A DNA stretch of 64,000 nucleotides. Source: Pontibacter arcticus. Lineage in GTDB: Bacteria; Bacteroidota; Bacteroidia; Cytophagales; Hymenobacteraceae. Under the pieces are notes generated by a model. The model saw nothing but the letters and a program-made list of their open reading frames with translations. It was not told where the DNA came from and did no database searches. The translations under genes were made by a program, and so were the position numbers. The stretch lies in assembly GCF_003284895.1 (NCBI RefSeq), contig NZ_QMDV01000001.1:151080-215079 (forward strand). The letters are read 5' to 3'. This document shows, piece after piece, positions 1 to 8,137 of this stretch (within the stretch, counting starts at the first letter, position 1; each line of letters opens with the position of its first letter).

Positions 1-375
1 ATGCCCGAAGAGATGAAAGTATACTTCCGGGATGCCTACGACCATGTCATCCAGCTGATCGATTTGGTGGATAACCACAAAGAAATGACCTCGAGTTTGG
101 TGGACCTTTATACTTCCACGATGGGAAACCGGATGAACGAAATCATGAAAGTGCTTACCATGATTTCCACCATCTTTATTCCGCTCAGTTTTATCGTAGG
201 GCTTTACGGTATGAACTTCTCACATCAGAACCCAGAAACCGGAAAAGTATACCCGTTCGGCATGCCCGAACTGTACCAGCCGTATGCCTATCCTATTTTA
301 CTTGTTTTGATGTTGCTGTTGGTAACGTTGCAGGTCTACTTTTTTTATCGGAAAGGCTGGTTCAGGAGCATGTAG
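1..375 (+). CDS. corA: CorA-family magnesium transporter, C-terminal part (5' end outside window)
   Basis: This is the C-terminal end of an inner-membrane Mg2+ (or Co2+) channel of the CorA family. The frame is open from the first base, so the Met at base 1 is probably internal; family members are usually about 310-360 residues and only 124 are seen. The diagnostic pair of membrane helices lies at about residues 53-70 and 95-116 of this fragment. The family signature GMN is at residues 70-72, at the end of the first helix, where it forms the ion-selectivity loop. The tail after helix 2 is basic (YRKGWFRSM), as usual. The gene converges on the large minus-strand gene ending at 412. Confidence 0.9.
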   Translation: MPEEMKVYFRDAYDHVIQLIDLVDNHKEMTSSLVDLYTSTMGNRMNEIMKVLTMISTIFIPLSFIVGLYGMNFSHQNPETGKVYPFGMPELYQPYAYPILLVLMLLLVTLQVYFFYRKGWFRSM

Positions 376-411
376 AGCCAGAGCAAGCGATCTATGCTTT
401 GGAAAGTATAC

Positions 412-3132
412 TTACTCTACTTTAAAATTGAGCTTCTTAAGTTCCCGGCGATACGATTTGTAGATCGTGTAATTGTTGGTGTCTTCGTTGTAAAAGATGG
501 CCGGCGCATGGGTAGCACGCAAGGACTGGTTCCCGATCAGGGTTGCCTGGGTGTTGTAGAGGTATGTTTTCTGAGGTCCGGTTTCGGTGATGGCGTACAG
601 CTTTCTGGTGCCTCCGAAATGGTAATACTGCACAATTTTAGGCGCTGAAGTGACGTAGCGTTTCTCGAAAAGCTGCTTCATATCCTGCCCGAAAGCGGCT
701 ACACGGCCCTGGTCCTGGCGCACTATAATAAACGAACGGCCCACACTGCTTTCCGGCAATAAACTGAACATAGCACTTTTAGTAGGCCGCGGCAACTGGT
801 CGCGGCGCAGCACACGCCCCTGCAGGTTAAACGTAATTACATTGCCATACTTGGTTACTGCCGTTATCTCGGTTCTGCGCAGGTCGGCGGCCGGTTTTAT
901 AAAAGCACCCGATGTAAGCGGTGATTTTAAGCTCAACGGAAAGCCCGGATACGTTACACCTTGTTTGTTTAACGCATAAATATATCCGTTCTCAAGCAGC
1001 ACCAGAATAACATCACGGTTGCCTACGCGCACGTGTTGCGGTGTGGCGGCCAACCGATGCTCCAGGCGGCGCGGCTGCCAGCCTTCCACGCCTGCGCCAC
1101 GCAGATCATACATGTATAGGTTGCCGGCCTCATCATCCACTAAAAGGCGGTAATCTTTATTTTTTTCGTAATCGAAAACAGCCAGGTGTTGTATGCGTAG
1201 CGAGTCGCTTACATTAAACGGAAAATTTTCGAGTGACAGGCTCTGGTTATTGATGGCATGGATGCGGCCGGAGGTAGCAAAAATGTACCGTAATTTCTTA
1301 TCCTGCGGATGTTCTATACTTTCGATGCCGGTTTGCAGCATGGCGTTCAGGCTATCGGTCCAGCCAAGTTTGTTGGCGTTGGTAATGTTGTGCAGCACAC
1401 CCGCCGAGTCTTGTACCACAACTTCCTGGGTGCCGTCCACAGCATTCAGTACCGGGTAAGGCTGGCTGGTTAATTTATGAATGAAAGGCACACGCAGTTC
1501 CTCTACAAAAGTCTCCTGGCTGGCAAGTGCCGCCGTGTTTGGTCTCCTGATAACAAAGCTTGTATAATACTGGCCTTCCGCTTTGGCAAACTGCAAACTT
1601 ACCTGATTAAACCGCCTGATTAGGGCTGCGTGCTGCAACAGGTCGTCCTGGCTCTCGTCGGTTATGTAGCGGTTTAAAATGTACCAGGCGTTTTCAGAAT
1701 TTAAGTATAAACTAAAATTCGCTTCCTGCAAGGTCTGATCCAGGAACTCCTGCTGTCCTACAGATTTCGCCCATACTTTCTCACCTGCAATATCATCCAG
1801 CAAGGAGCGCAGCGTGGCAACATCCGCAGCCATTACCAGGTAATTATCTAGCAGCACAGCATAGCTTTCCGGGAAGCCGGTAAACATTTCACCAAAAAAA
1901 TAAGCCGGAAATTCTGCCGCCTTTATATGCCGGATGGTATAGCTTCCATACTTTAAGTTAGTGCCTGTTTTTTTGCCGGCGGCATCGGTTTGGGCAAGCA
2001 AGGTTTGCAGAAAATCATTGGCCCTGGCCGGATTGTCTACGCGGGCATACACTACTTTCTCTGGTTTGATGGTGCTGTTACCCGTCTCGAGATAGGCCAG
2101 CGCGACCTCCTGCTGCATACTTTGCGCCAGGCTATCCAGTATACTATTTTGCGCCGGCAGCCCGGTGGCAATTGCTCCCGTCCGCAGCCGGGTTACCTGC
2201 TCCAGGCCAAAATGTAAAAGTATGGCAGCCCGGTTTGGCAGGTATGCTTCCAACCCAATGGATGCTGGCTTCTGGGGTTGCATGGCTGTATGCAACGTTC
2301 CTTTCAGTTTCTCGGGGTTCGAAAAGCCGTTCAGGAAAAGCTTATCGTTCTCGAGTTTTAGTTCGAGCATGCCGCTGTGGCATAAACTAGCCAGGTAGCG
2401 TACCTGCGGCATCAGGTCTTTCTTCAGAAAAAGGCCAAGCAGATCGGGTAAGTTGCGGTAGTTTACAAATACGTTGGCGTATACATCCGGCTGGCTCAGG
2501 TAATCGGTTTGCTCAAAACCGGCTGCTATTGAGGTTAAGGTGGTTCGTTTGGTGCGCCGCACAATTTCCTCTATCAGTTTGGGAGAGGCGCTAAGTATAA
2601 TGTTGTTGTGGTAAGAGAAATACGTGAAGCGCGTGTTAAGTTGTGTGTTGGTAACTTCGGTTAATATCTCGTCCTGGTACTCGCGGGTGGTTTGGGTAAA
2701 GGCTTTGTTTTTACTGATGTTATCGGTTAGTGTGCGCAGAAAACGATGCTCTCCCACTGATACCACCGGCACATAGTATACCAGCTGCACTTCTGTGCTA
2801 TTTTCGACGTGTACCGAAGTCAGTATCTCCTTTTCATCCAGGAAACGGCTGAGGCGCTGGCTGCTGTTGGCGGCGCTATCGAGCCAGGCCAGGTTCTCTT
2901 CGAACCGCTGGGCCGCCGGCAGCAAAGTCAGGCTTTCCCACAAACCGGTTTTTTGAAGGTGTGCTTTCAGGGCGCTGTGGTCTTTTGTTTCTACTACCAG
3001 GGCAGCATTATCGGGCACCAGCGTCCAGAGGTTTACCTGCTCGCGTGCCTGCTGCCAGCGGCTGCACCCGTAATAGGTCCCAGCTACCAGTAACAAAAAC
3101 CCGAGAAAGTATAACAGTAAACGTTTCAGCAT
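412..3132 (-). CDS. Large membrane-anchored protein of unknown function, possible beta-propeller C-terminal half
   Basis: I do not recognise the family with confidence. The 906-residue product starts with a basic stretch and one hydrophobic segment (about residues 4-21), so it is probably anchored in or exported across the inner membrane. The first roughly 550 residues have the flavour of DUF3352-like proteins (an early LVPDNAALVVETKD segment and repeated alternating hydrophobic strands). From about residue 570 onward short repeated strands rich in G, D and Y resemble blades of a PQQ- or WD-like beta-propeller. The cysteine at residue 23 is not in a convincing lipobox. It stands alone between corA and the ATP-grasp gene. 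Confidence 0.75.
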   Translation of the reverse strand: MLKRLLLYFLGFLLLVAGTYYGCSRWQQAREQVNLWTLVPDNAALVVETKDHSALKAHLQKTGLWESLTLLPAAQRFEENLAWLDSAANSSQRLSRFLDEKEILTSVHVENSTEVQLVYYVPVVSVGEHRFLRTLTDNISKNKAFTQTTREYQDEILTEVTNTQLNTRFTYFSYHNNIILSASPKLIEEIVRRTKRTTLTSIAAGFEQTDYLSQPDVYANVFVNYRNLPDLLGLFLKKDLMPQVRYLASLCHSGMLELKLENDKLFLNGFSNPEKLKGTLHTAMQPQKPASIGLEAYLPNRAAILLHFGLEQVTRLRTGAIATGLPAQNSILDSLAQSMQQEVALAYLETGNSTIKPEKVVYARVDNPARANDFLQTLLAQTDAAGKKTGTNLKYGSYTIRHIKAAEFPAYFFGEMFTGFPESYAVLLDNYLVMAADVATLRSLLDDIAGEKVWAKSVGQQEFLDQTLQEANFSLYLNSENAWYILNRYITDESQDDLLQHAALIRRFNQVSLQFAKAEGQYYTSFVIRRPNTAALASQETFVEELRVPFIHKLTSQPYPVLNAVDGTQEVVVQDSAGVLHNITNANKLGWTDSLNAMLQTGIESIEHPQDKKLRYIFATSGRIHAINNQSLSLENFPFNVSDSLRIQHLAVFDYEKNKDYRLLVDDEAGNLYMYDLRGAGVEGWQPRRLEHRLAATPQHVRVGNRDVILVLLENGYIYALNKQGVTYPGFPLSLKSPLTSGAFIKPAADLRRTEITAVTKYGNVITFNLQGRVLRRDQLPRPTKSAMFSLLPESSVGRSFIIVRQDQGRVAAFGQDMKQLFEKRYVTSAPKIVQYYHFGGTRKLYAITETGPQKTYLYNTQATLIGNQSLRATHAPAIFYNEDTNNYTIYKSYRRELKKLNFKVE

Positions 3133-3243
3133 GAACAGATGGTTGGCGCTGTAAAATTAAGCTATTTTTTTTAACTGCACAGCGGGCGCATTTCTGATGG
3201 TTGTAAGATGTTGTACAGTTTAACTCATCCGGTCGCTATAAGT

Positions 3244-4137
3244 TTATACTTGCGTTTCTACCTGATCGAGTTGCGCACGCAGGGCCGTATAATAGCGTTC
3301 GTAAGCACCTTCGCTGGTATGCAGGAACAGAAAAGGCTCAATCAACTCCAGCTCCATCAGTATAAATTCGCCGTTCACTTCCACGCCATCCACACGGGCA
3401 TACAGGCAATCGCTGGCAAAAGTATCTACCACATACTGGGCTGCCTGCTGCAAATGTGCAGGAGGAGTTGGTGTGTGTACCGTTCCGCCAAAAAAGTGCT
3501 GTACCCTGAAATCGCCGGCTTTGGCAGTTTTAAGCACGGTGTGGCTATATTTTCCGTTGAAAAACAAAAACGACCACTCGCCTTTCTCCTCTATCTCAGG
3601 CAGGAAAGGCTGCACCATAAACGGTTCTTGTTTTATCAGCTCATTCAGCTCCGGAGTTTTGGCAATCGCATCTTCCAGCGTTAAGGCAAAGGTGTTTTTG
3701 GCAGCGCCGCTGATGCGTGGTTTTACAATGATCTTCTTGGTATGTAAAGCTGCAAAAACTTCTTCCGGCTTAAACGCATCGCCTGCCTCCAGCCAAACGG
3801 TGGGCGCTACGTTTACGCCTTTCCGGCCGAGGTCTTTAAAGTATACTTTGTCGGCGTTCCATCGGATAGTTTTAACCGGGTTCAGTACGCGGCAATTGAG
3901 TTGTTCGAGTTTATCCAGCCAGGCATAAAATGCATCGATCTTGTCGAAATAATCCCACGGCGATTTCATAATCACCAGCCCGAATTGGCTCCAGTCCACT
4001 GCCGCATCATCCCAAACCTGAAACGAAACCGACAAGCCTTTTTCCTTTAAAAAACGAAGTAATTCAATATTCTCATCCTCCGAAACAGAGGTAAAACTTC
4101 CGGCTTCTTTATATGTTATAAGCGCTACTTGCTGCAT
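3244..4137 (-). CDS. ATP-grasp domain protein (RimK / glutathione synthetase-like)
   Basis: The 297-residue protein has the layout of a small ATP-grasp ligase: an N-terminal alpha/beta pre-ATP domain (residues 1-100, with VIMKSPWDYF), a central segment with conserved lysines (KKIIVKPRISGAAKNT) for ATP phosphate binding, and a C-terminal metal-binding part with acidic pairs (DGVEVNGEFILMELELIEP). Such enzymes join a carboxylate to an amine with ATP. The substrate cannot be read from the sequence, and the neighbours (a large membrane protein and a lipoprotein) give no hint. A glutathione- or peptide-ligase role is only a family-level guess. Confidence 0.8.
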   Translation of the reverse strand: MQQVALITYKEAGSFTSVSEDENIELLRFLKEKGLSVSFQVWDDAAVDWSQFGLVIMKSPWDYFDKIDAFYAWLDKLEQLNCRVLNPVKTIRWNADKVYFKDLGRKGVNVAPTVWLEAGDAFKPEEVFAALHTKKIIVKPRISGAAKNTFALTLEDAIAKTPELNELIKQEPFMVQPFLPEIEEKGEWSFLFFNGKYSHTVLKTAKAGDFRVQHFFGGTVHTPTPPAHLQQAAQYVVDTFASDCLYARVDGVEVNGEFILMELELIEPFLFLHTSEGAYERYYTALRAQLDQVETQV

Positions 4138-4278
4138 AATTTTATTTGTCTGATATTTACGCCGAATATACTTTATCCGGCGCAGAAACCAGTGATAACC
4201 GCTGCTTTAACCATAACTTTTTACGGGTAAGCTCTCGTATGTAAGTATACTTCTCACCCGCTTTTTACACTGCGTATC

Positions 4279-4929
4279 ATGCCCAACCTGCGTTACAACA
4301 GCTTTCGCTGCAAGTACAGCCTTTCGGTTCGTTTACTTGTGTTGCTGTTGCTTTTTAATTACATCGCCTCTGCCTGCACCCCTGATACGGCAGACGAGCA
4401 GCAAACTGATGCGCCGCAGGAAATCCATACCGCCATTGCCGCTGATACCACCGCCACCCGCAACCCAAAACCCGAGCCCAGTGTAATAGACCTGCTCGGA
4501 AACCCGTTCGTGGCCAACCGTACCAAAAGCAACAGCCTGAGCTCGTATTACGACCGCATTAATGCCGACTTTACCGTAGAGGCCGACCCGATCGAGAACC
4601 GCCATAAAAGCAACATCACCGATACCATTTACACGATCCGGTTCGGTAATTCTGTGATGGAATTTTACGCGCCGACCCAATCCGGTGCGTTGCTGCTGCA
4701 GGTAGCTGATATTAAAAGCAATGCCATTGTGCTGCGCGATAACCTGCGTGTGGGCATGCCCCAAACCGAGCTGATCGCTAAACTTAAAACCCAGGCTCAG
4801 AACCTGAAAGTGGTGCAAACGCCAAACGAGATCATCGCCTCGACCAAGGAGGGCGCTCCTATCTCACTGCACTTCTACCTCAACAACGGCAAAGTTGACC
4901 GCATCCTGTACGAAGGCTATGTGGATTAA
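4279..4929 (+). CDS. Putative lipoprotein of unknown function
   Basis: The 216-residue product has a basic N-terminus, a leucine-rich hydrophobic core and a cysteine in the context IASAC near residue 33, compatible with a Bacteroidota lipoprotein signal. After it comes a low-complexity Thr/Asp/Ala-rich linker and then a small globular domain that ends with YLNNGKVDRILYEGYVD. I do not recognise the domain; the segment with repeated strands and a DNLRVGMPQTEL motif recalls small SmpA/BamE-like folds, which is only an impression. It is transcribed divergently from the ATP-grasp gene and lies upstream of dtd, 138 bases away. Confidence 0.7.
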   Translation: MPNLRYNSFRCKYSLSVRLLVLLLLFNYIASACTPDTADEQQTDAPQEIHTAIAADTTATRNPKPEPSVIDLLGNPFVANRTKSNSLSSYYDRINADFTVEADPIENRHKSNITDTIYTIRFGNSVMEFYAPTQSGALLLQVADIKSNAIVLRDNLRVGMPQTELIAKLKTQAQNLKVVQTPNEIIASTKEGAPISLHFYLNNGKVDRILYEGYVD

Positions 4930-5067
4930 TGTTTTAGTGGTTTAATGTGTTAATTTGCTAACATAAAATTCAGTATTGTGACTAAGTTCTCATTTTCTGA
5001 ATTTTACTGATCTTAACTGAAAACTATTAATACATTATCACATTAATCCATCACCACATTAACAAAT

Positions 5068-5526
5068 ATGCGCATTGTTATACAGCGGGTTACGCAGGCA
5101 TCCGTCGAAATTGAAGGAAGTATAAAAGGACAGATCGGAACAGGGCTTTTGCTGCTGGCCGGCTTTACCGCCGAAGATACCGAGGAAGACCTGAAATGGA
5201 TGGCCGGCAAAGTAACCCAACTTCGCATTTTTAGTGATGCCGACGGTAAAATGAACCTGAGCGTGCAAGATGTGCAGGGAGATATGTTGGTAATCAGTCA
5301 GTTTACGTTATATGCCAGCACCAAAAAAGGCAACCGCCCTTCTTATATAAACGCCGCTGCGCCAGCCATTGCCATCCCGCTTTACGAACGGTTTATTGCA
5401 CTCCTGGAAACTGCCTTAGGCAAAAAAGTACAGACCGGTGAGTTTGGAGCCGACATGAAAGTTTCGCTGCTGAACGATGGCCCGGTTACGATTGTAATGG
5501 ATACGCAACAAAAAGACATTTTTTAA
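5068..5526 (+). CDS. dtd: D-aminoacyl-tRNA deacylase
   Basis: This cytoplasmic enzyme hydrolyses D-aminoacyl-tRNA (and mischarged glycyl-tRNA) and so keeps D-amino acids out of proteins. The 152-residue length matches the family. The two signature motifs are both present: SQFTLYA near residue 77 with the catalytic threonine region, and NDGPVT near residue 136, the Gly-Pro motif that gives chiral proofreading. The start MRIVIQRV is the usual family start. It is followed after one base by the MazG-like gene, so the two are almost certainly co-transcribed and both act as housekeeping or sanitation enzymes. Confidence 0.95.
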   Translation: MRIVIQRVTQASVEIEGSIKGQIGTGLLLLAGFTAEDTEEDLKWMAGKVTQLRIFSDADGKMNLSVQDVQGDMLVISQFTLYASTKKGNRPSYINAAAPAIAIPLYERFIALLETALGKKVQTGEFGADMKVSLLNDGPVTIVMDTQQKDIF

Positions 5527-5527
5527 C

Positions 5528-5854
5528 ATGACCATAACCGAAGCCCAAAGTATAGTTGATACCTGGATAAAAGAAAACGGCGTCCGCTATTTCAGTGAAC
5601 TCACCAACATGGCTATACTTACCGAAGAAGTTGGCGAAGTGGCCCGTATCATTTCCAGAAAGTATGGCGAGCAATCGTTTAAAAAGAGCGACGAAGGAAA
5701 AGAACTGGGCGATGAACTGGCCGATGTACTTTTTGTGCTGATCTGCCTGGCCAACCAAACCGGCGTTAACTTAACCGAAGCCCTCCAAAAAAACCTAGAA
5801 AAGAAAACCGCCCGCGACAGCCAGCGCCACAAACAAAACGAAAAGCTGAAATAA
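5528..5854 (+). CDS. MazG-like nucleotide pyrophosphohydrolase
   Basis: The 108-residue protein is a single all-alpha NTP pyrophosphatase domain of the MazG/dUTPase-like superfamily. The metal-binding pattern is visible as EEVGEV (about residues 33-38) followed by ELGDELADVLF (about 60-70). Such enzymes hydrolyse non-canonical nucleoside triphosphates to monophosphate and pyrophosphate. Full MazG proteins have two such domains and about 260 residues, so this is the short single-domain form. The start lies one base after the dtd stop. The C-terminus is basic and probably disordered. The hairpin at 5869-5909 follows. Confidence 0.88.
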   Translation: MTITEAQSIVDTWIKENGVRYFSELTNMAILTEEVGEVARIISRKYGEQSFKKSDEGKELGDELADVLFVLICLANQTGVNLTEALQKNLEKKTARDSQRHKQNEKLK

Positions 5855-5868
5855 AGTATAAATGTTAG

Positions 5869-5909
5869 AAAGTATAAAGGCCGGTCATAATAACCGGCTT
5901 TTATACTTT
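5869..5909. terminator. Bidirectional terminator-like hairpin with AAGTATA ends
   Basis: Two 17-base arms, ending in GGCCGGT and ACCGGC, differ at one base and enclose a 7-base loop. The outer part of each arm is the AAGTATA heptamer and its complement TATACTT, so the stem is flanked by A-rich and T-rich runs in both directions. It sits between the convergent mazG-like and comB genes. Confidence 0.75.
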
Positions 5910-5926
5910 AACTTAAAAAATGTTCC

Positions 5927-6652
5927 TTACGCCAGGGTAGGCGCTGCGTGCAAATCTACTAAGCGGTCTTTTTTCCAGACAGGCAGGGTGTTGTACACAT
6001 CGTGTTTCATGCAGAAGGCAATGTCTTTGTTGGTTTCCAGGTTTTCGAGGCGCTGCACATGCGACGATTGCCTCAGGAAGGTAACCAGATCGGCTTTCGC
6101 TGCCTGGTACAAGTATAAAGAAGCCAGCGTAGCATCGTTCTCAAAGGTAAATTTATCCTGAAGCTTTGCTGCCAGCGCGCCGGCAAACAGGGTATCTTCG
6201 AGGTTAAACTTTCCTTTCCAGCCTGCACAAACCACGATCACATCCAAACCCAGCGCAATTAAATGGTCGGCTACGGCCTGCAGGTTCAGAAAAGCGCCTA
6301 CTATAATTTCCTCGGCCGCTTCCGACATCCGGATGGCGCGTGTGCCGTTGGTAGTTGTAATGGCAATGGTCCGGCCTTTTATATGTCCGTTCATGTAAGC
6401 AAACGGCGAGTTGCCCAGGTCAAACCCTTCTGCTTTTACACCATCGCGTTCGGCAGCTGTCAGGCAACCTTGTGTGGCATATTGCAGGCACTCGTCCAGT
6501 TGCATCACCGGAATAATATCGGCAGCGCCGTTGGCAAACGCCGTTACCATCGTAGAAGTAGCCCGCAGAATATCCACTGCCACAACTGCCTTCCCCTTCA
6601 AATCATACAAGTGCAACAGCTCCGGGCTGAAACACACATCTATACTTGACAT
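5927..6652 (-). CDS. comB: 2-phosphosulfolactate phosphatase (ComB family)
   Basis: ComB removes the phosphate of 2-phospho-3-sulfolactate to give sulfolactate, a Mg2+-dependent step first known from coenzyme M synthesis. The 241-residue length fits. Family segments that can be seen are VDILRATSTMVTAFANGA (about residues 26-43), the TTTNGTRA loop (about 98-105) and the VCAGWKGKFNLEDTLFAGAL region (about 140-160). No other coenzyme M or sulfolactate gene is in the window. In sulfonolipid-making Cytophagales a sulfonate intermediate could be the true context, but that is inference. It lies upstream of mazG-like on the opposite strand and is separated from gcvT by an imperfect hairpin. Confidence 0.88.
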   Translation of the reverse strand: MSSIDVCFSPELLHLYDLKGKAVVAVDILRATSTMVTAFANGAADIIPVMQLDECLQYATQGCLTAAERDGVKAEGFDLGNSPFAYMNGHIKGRTIAITTTNGTRAIRMSEAAEEIIVGAFLNLQAVADHLIALGLDVIVVCAGWKGKFNLEDTLFAGALAAKLQDKFTFENDATLASLYLYQAAKADLVTFLRQSSHVQRLENLETNKDIAFCMKHDVYNTLPVWKKDRLVDLHAAPTLA

Positions 6653-6666
6653 TCTTTTTAGACGTT

Positions 6667-6725
6667 AGATATTAGATGTTAGACATTAGACATAAACTCC
6701 AAAGGAAGTCTAACGTCTAATATCT
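6667..6725. repeat. Imperfect inverted repeat between gcvT and comB
   Basis: Arms at 6667-6684 and 6708-6725 match over 17 of 18 bases with a 23-base loop. The left side is also internally repetitive, with units like TTAGATATTAGATGTTAGAC. It lies 22 bases past the gcvT stop codon and could end gcvT transcription, but it has no clean T-run. Its short tandem character is like that of the AATTCGT arrays elsewhere in the window. Confidence 0.6.
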
Positions 6726-6746
6726 AGCATCTTGTGTCTTTAAAAA

Positions 6747-7835
6747 TTACTTTTTAACAAACGGAAGTTTAATAACCTGCGCTTTCATGTCTTTGTTACG
6801 CACGCGTACAAACACTTCGCTGCCCGGTTTGCTGAACTCGTTGGTTACGTAGCCCATCCCGATGCCTTTGCCCAGTGTTGGCGACATGGTACCGGATGTT
6901 ACCTCACCAATTTGCTCGCCTGCTGCGTTTACAATTTCGTAATGAGATCTCGGAATCGCTTTTTCCATCATCTCGAAACCAACCAGTTTTTTGGTTACAC
7001 CGGCAGCTTTCTGTTCTTTCAGATTTTCTGAATTGGTAAATTCCTTATCGAACTTCGTGATCCAGCCCAAGCCGGCTTCCAGTGGAGATGTTTCGTCGGT
7101 GATGTCGTTGCCGTAGAGGCAGAAACCCATTTCAAGGCGTAAGGTATCGCGCGCGCCCAACCCGATCGGCTTAATGCCAAATGGTTTGCCGGCTTCCATG
7201 ATCGCATCGAAAACTTTGCGGGCATCTTCGTTCTTCACATAGATCTCGAAACCACCTGAGCCAGTATAGCCCGTAGCTGAAACGATCACATCCGGCACGC
7301 CGGCAAATTCGCCTTTATCAAACGTATAATATACCATTCCTGCCAGGTCGAGGGAGGTAAGCGACTGCAATGCTTCAACAGCTTTAGGGCCTTGTACCGC
7401 AAACAGAGACATTTGATCAGAGATGTTTTCCAGTTGGGCTCCGTTTGTGTTATACTTGCTGATCCAATCCCAGTCTTTATCGATGTTAGAAGCGTTTACC
7501 ACCAGCATGTATTCTTCTTCGGAGAGACGGTACACCAGCAGGTCGTCTACAATGCCGCCGTTTTCGTTTGGCAGGCAAGAGTACTGTATTTTGTTATCGG
7601 CCAGTTTAGCGGCATCGTTGGTAGTTACGCGTTGGATCAGGTCCAGTGCCTGCGGGCCACGAACCATAAACTCGCCCATGTGCGACACATCAAAAATACC
7701 TACTGCGTTACGTACAGTGTTGTGCTCATCCAGATCTGAGGAGTAGCGTACAGGCATATTATAACCGGCAAAAGGCACCATTTTAGCGCCAAGCGCTTCG
7801 TGCACGTCATTTAAAGCGATTTTCTTAAGTTCCAT
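6747..7835 (-). CDS. gcvT: Aminomethyltransferase, glycine cleavage system T protein
   Basis: GcvT moves the aminomethyl group on the lipoyl-H protein to tetrahydrofolate, releasing ammonia and making 5,10-methylene-THF. The 362-residue length is typical. The N-terminus carries [13 protein letters not shown] and FDVSHMGEF, and the folate-binding core has the [18 protein letters not shown] motif, all characteristic of the family. The C-terminal barrel domain includes [20 protein letters not shown]. No gcvH or gcvP is adjacent, so the system is dispersed in this genome. The upstream 302-base gap is shared with the divergent histidine kinase gene. Confidence 0.97.
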   Translation of the reverse strand: MELKKIALNDVHEALGAKMVPFAGYNMPVRYSSDLDEHNTVRNAVGIFDVSHMGEFMVRGPQALDLIQRVTTNDAAKLADNKIQYSCLPNENGGIVDDLLVYRLSEEEYMLVVNASNIDKDWDWISKYNTNGAQLENISDQMSLFAVQGPKAVEALQSLTSLDLAGMVYYTFDKGEFAGVPDVIVSATGYTGSGGFEIYVKNEDARKVFDAIMEAGKPFGIKPIGLGARDTLRLEMGFCLYGNDITDETSPLEAGLGWITKFDKEFTNSENLKEQKAAGVTKKLVGFEMMEKAIPRSHYEIVNAAGEQIGEVTSGTMSPTLGKGIGMGYVTNEFSKPGSEVFVRVRNKDMKAQVIKLPFVKK

Positions 7836-8137
7836 GGTAGGTTTGTGTGGTCTGTTGAACAGATGAAATGTAAAAATAAATAAAATTAAGGCGCTTTCTA
7901 AATTTATACTTTGGCTGTACTCCTTTTCATACTTCTGCCGCTACTATACTTACCGCGCATACAAGCCATCTATGCCATATTTCGGAAGTATAAGCTAGGC
8001 ATTTTATACGTTGGGCTGATTGGTTTATACTTTGAAAACCGGTACATAAACAGCAACATGGGTAGTTAATTGGTAATTGTGAGCAGCTGTTTCTATTTTT
8101 GCTCTCCAGGTTTATACTTTCGCCCTAATTTCCTTAC
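7836..8137. other. Divergent intergenic region gcvT / histidine kinase
   Basis: These 302 bases hold the start regions of two divergent genes. I see no structured RNA. The stretch contains several TATACTT heptamers (for example near 7905, 7947, 8030 and 8111) and one promoter candidate for the kinase. I see no convincing glycine riboswitch upstream of gcvT. Confidence 0.5.
8069..8101 (+). promoter_or_regulatory. Candidate Bacteroidota promoter for the histidine kinase
   Basis: A TATTTTTG box at 8094-8101 matches the Bacteroidota -7 consensus TAnnTTTG. An ATTG at 8069-8072, 21 bases upstream, is close to the -33 TTTG box. The kinase start codon follows 36 bases later. This is a consensus match only. 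Confidence 0.4.

Noticed and set aside
7836-8137. Glycine riboswitch upstream of gcvT
   Set aside because: The sequence has no recognisable conserved glycine-aptamer core and is rich in AAGTATA copies instead.
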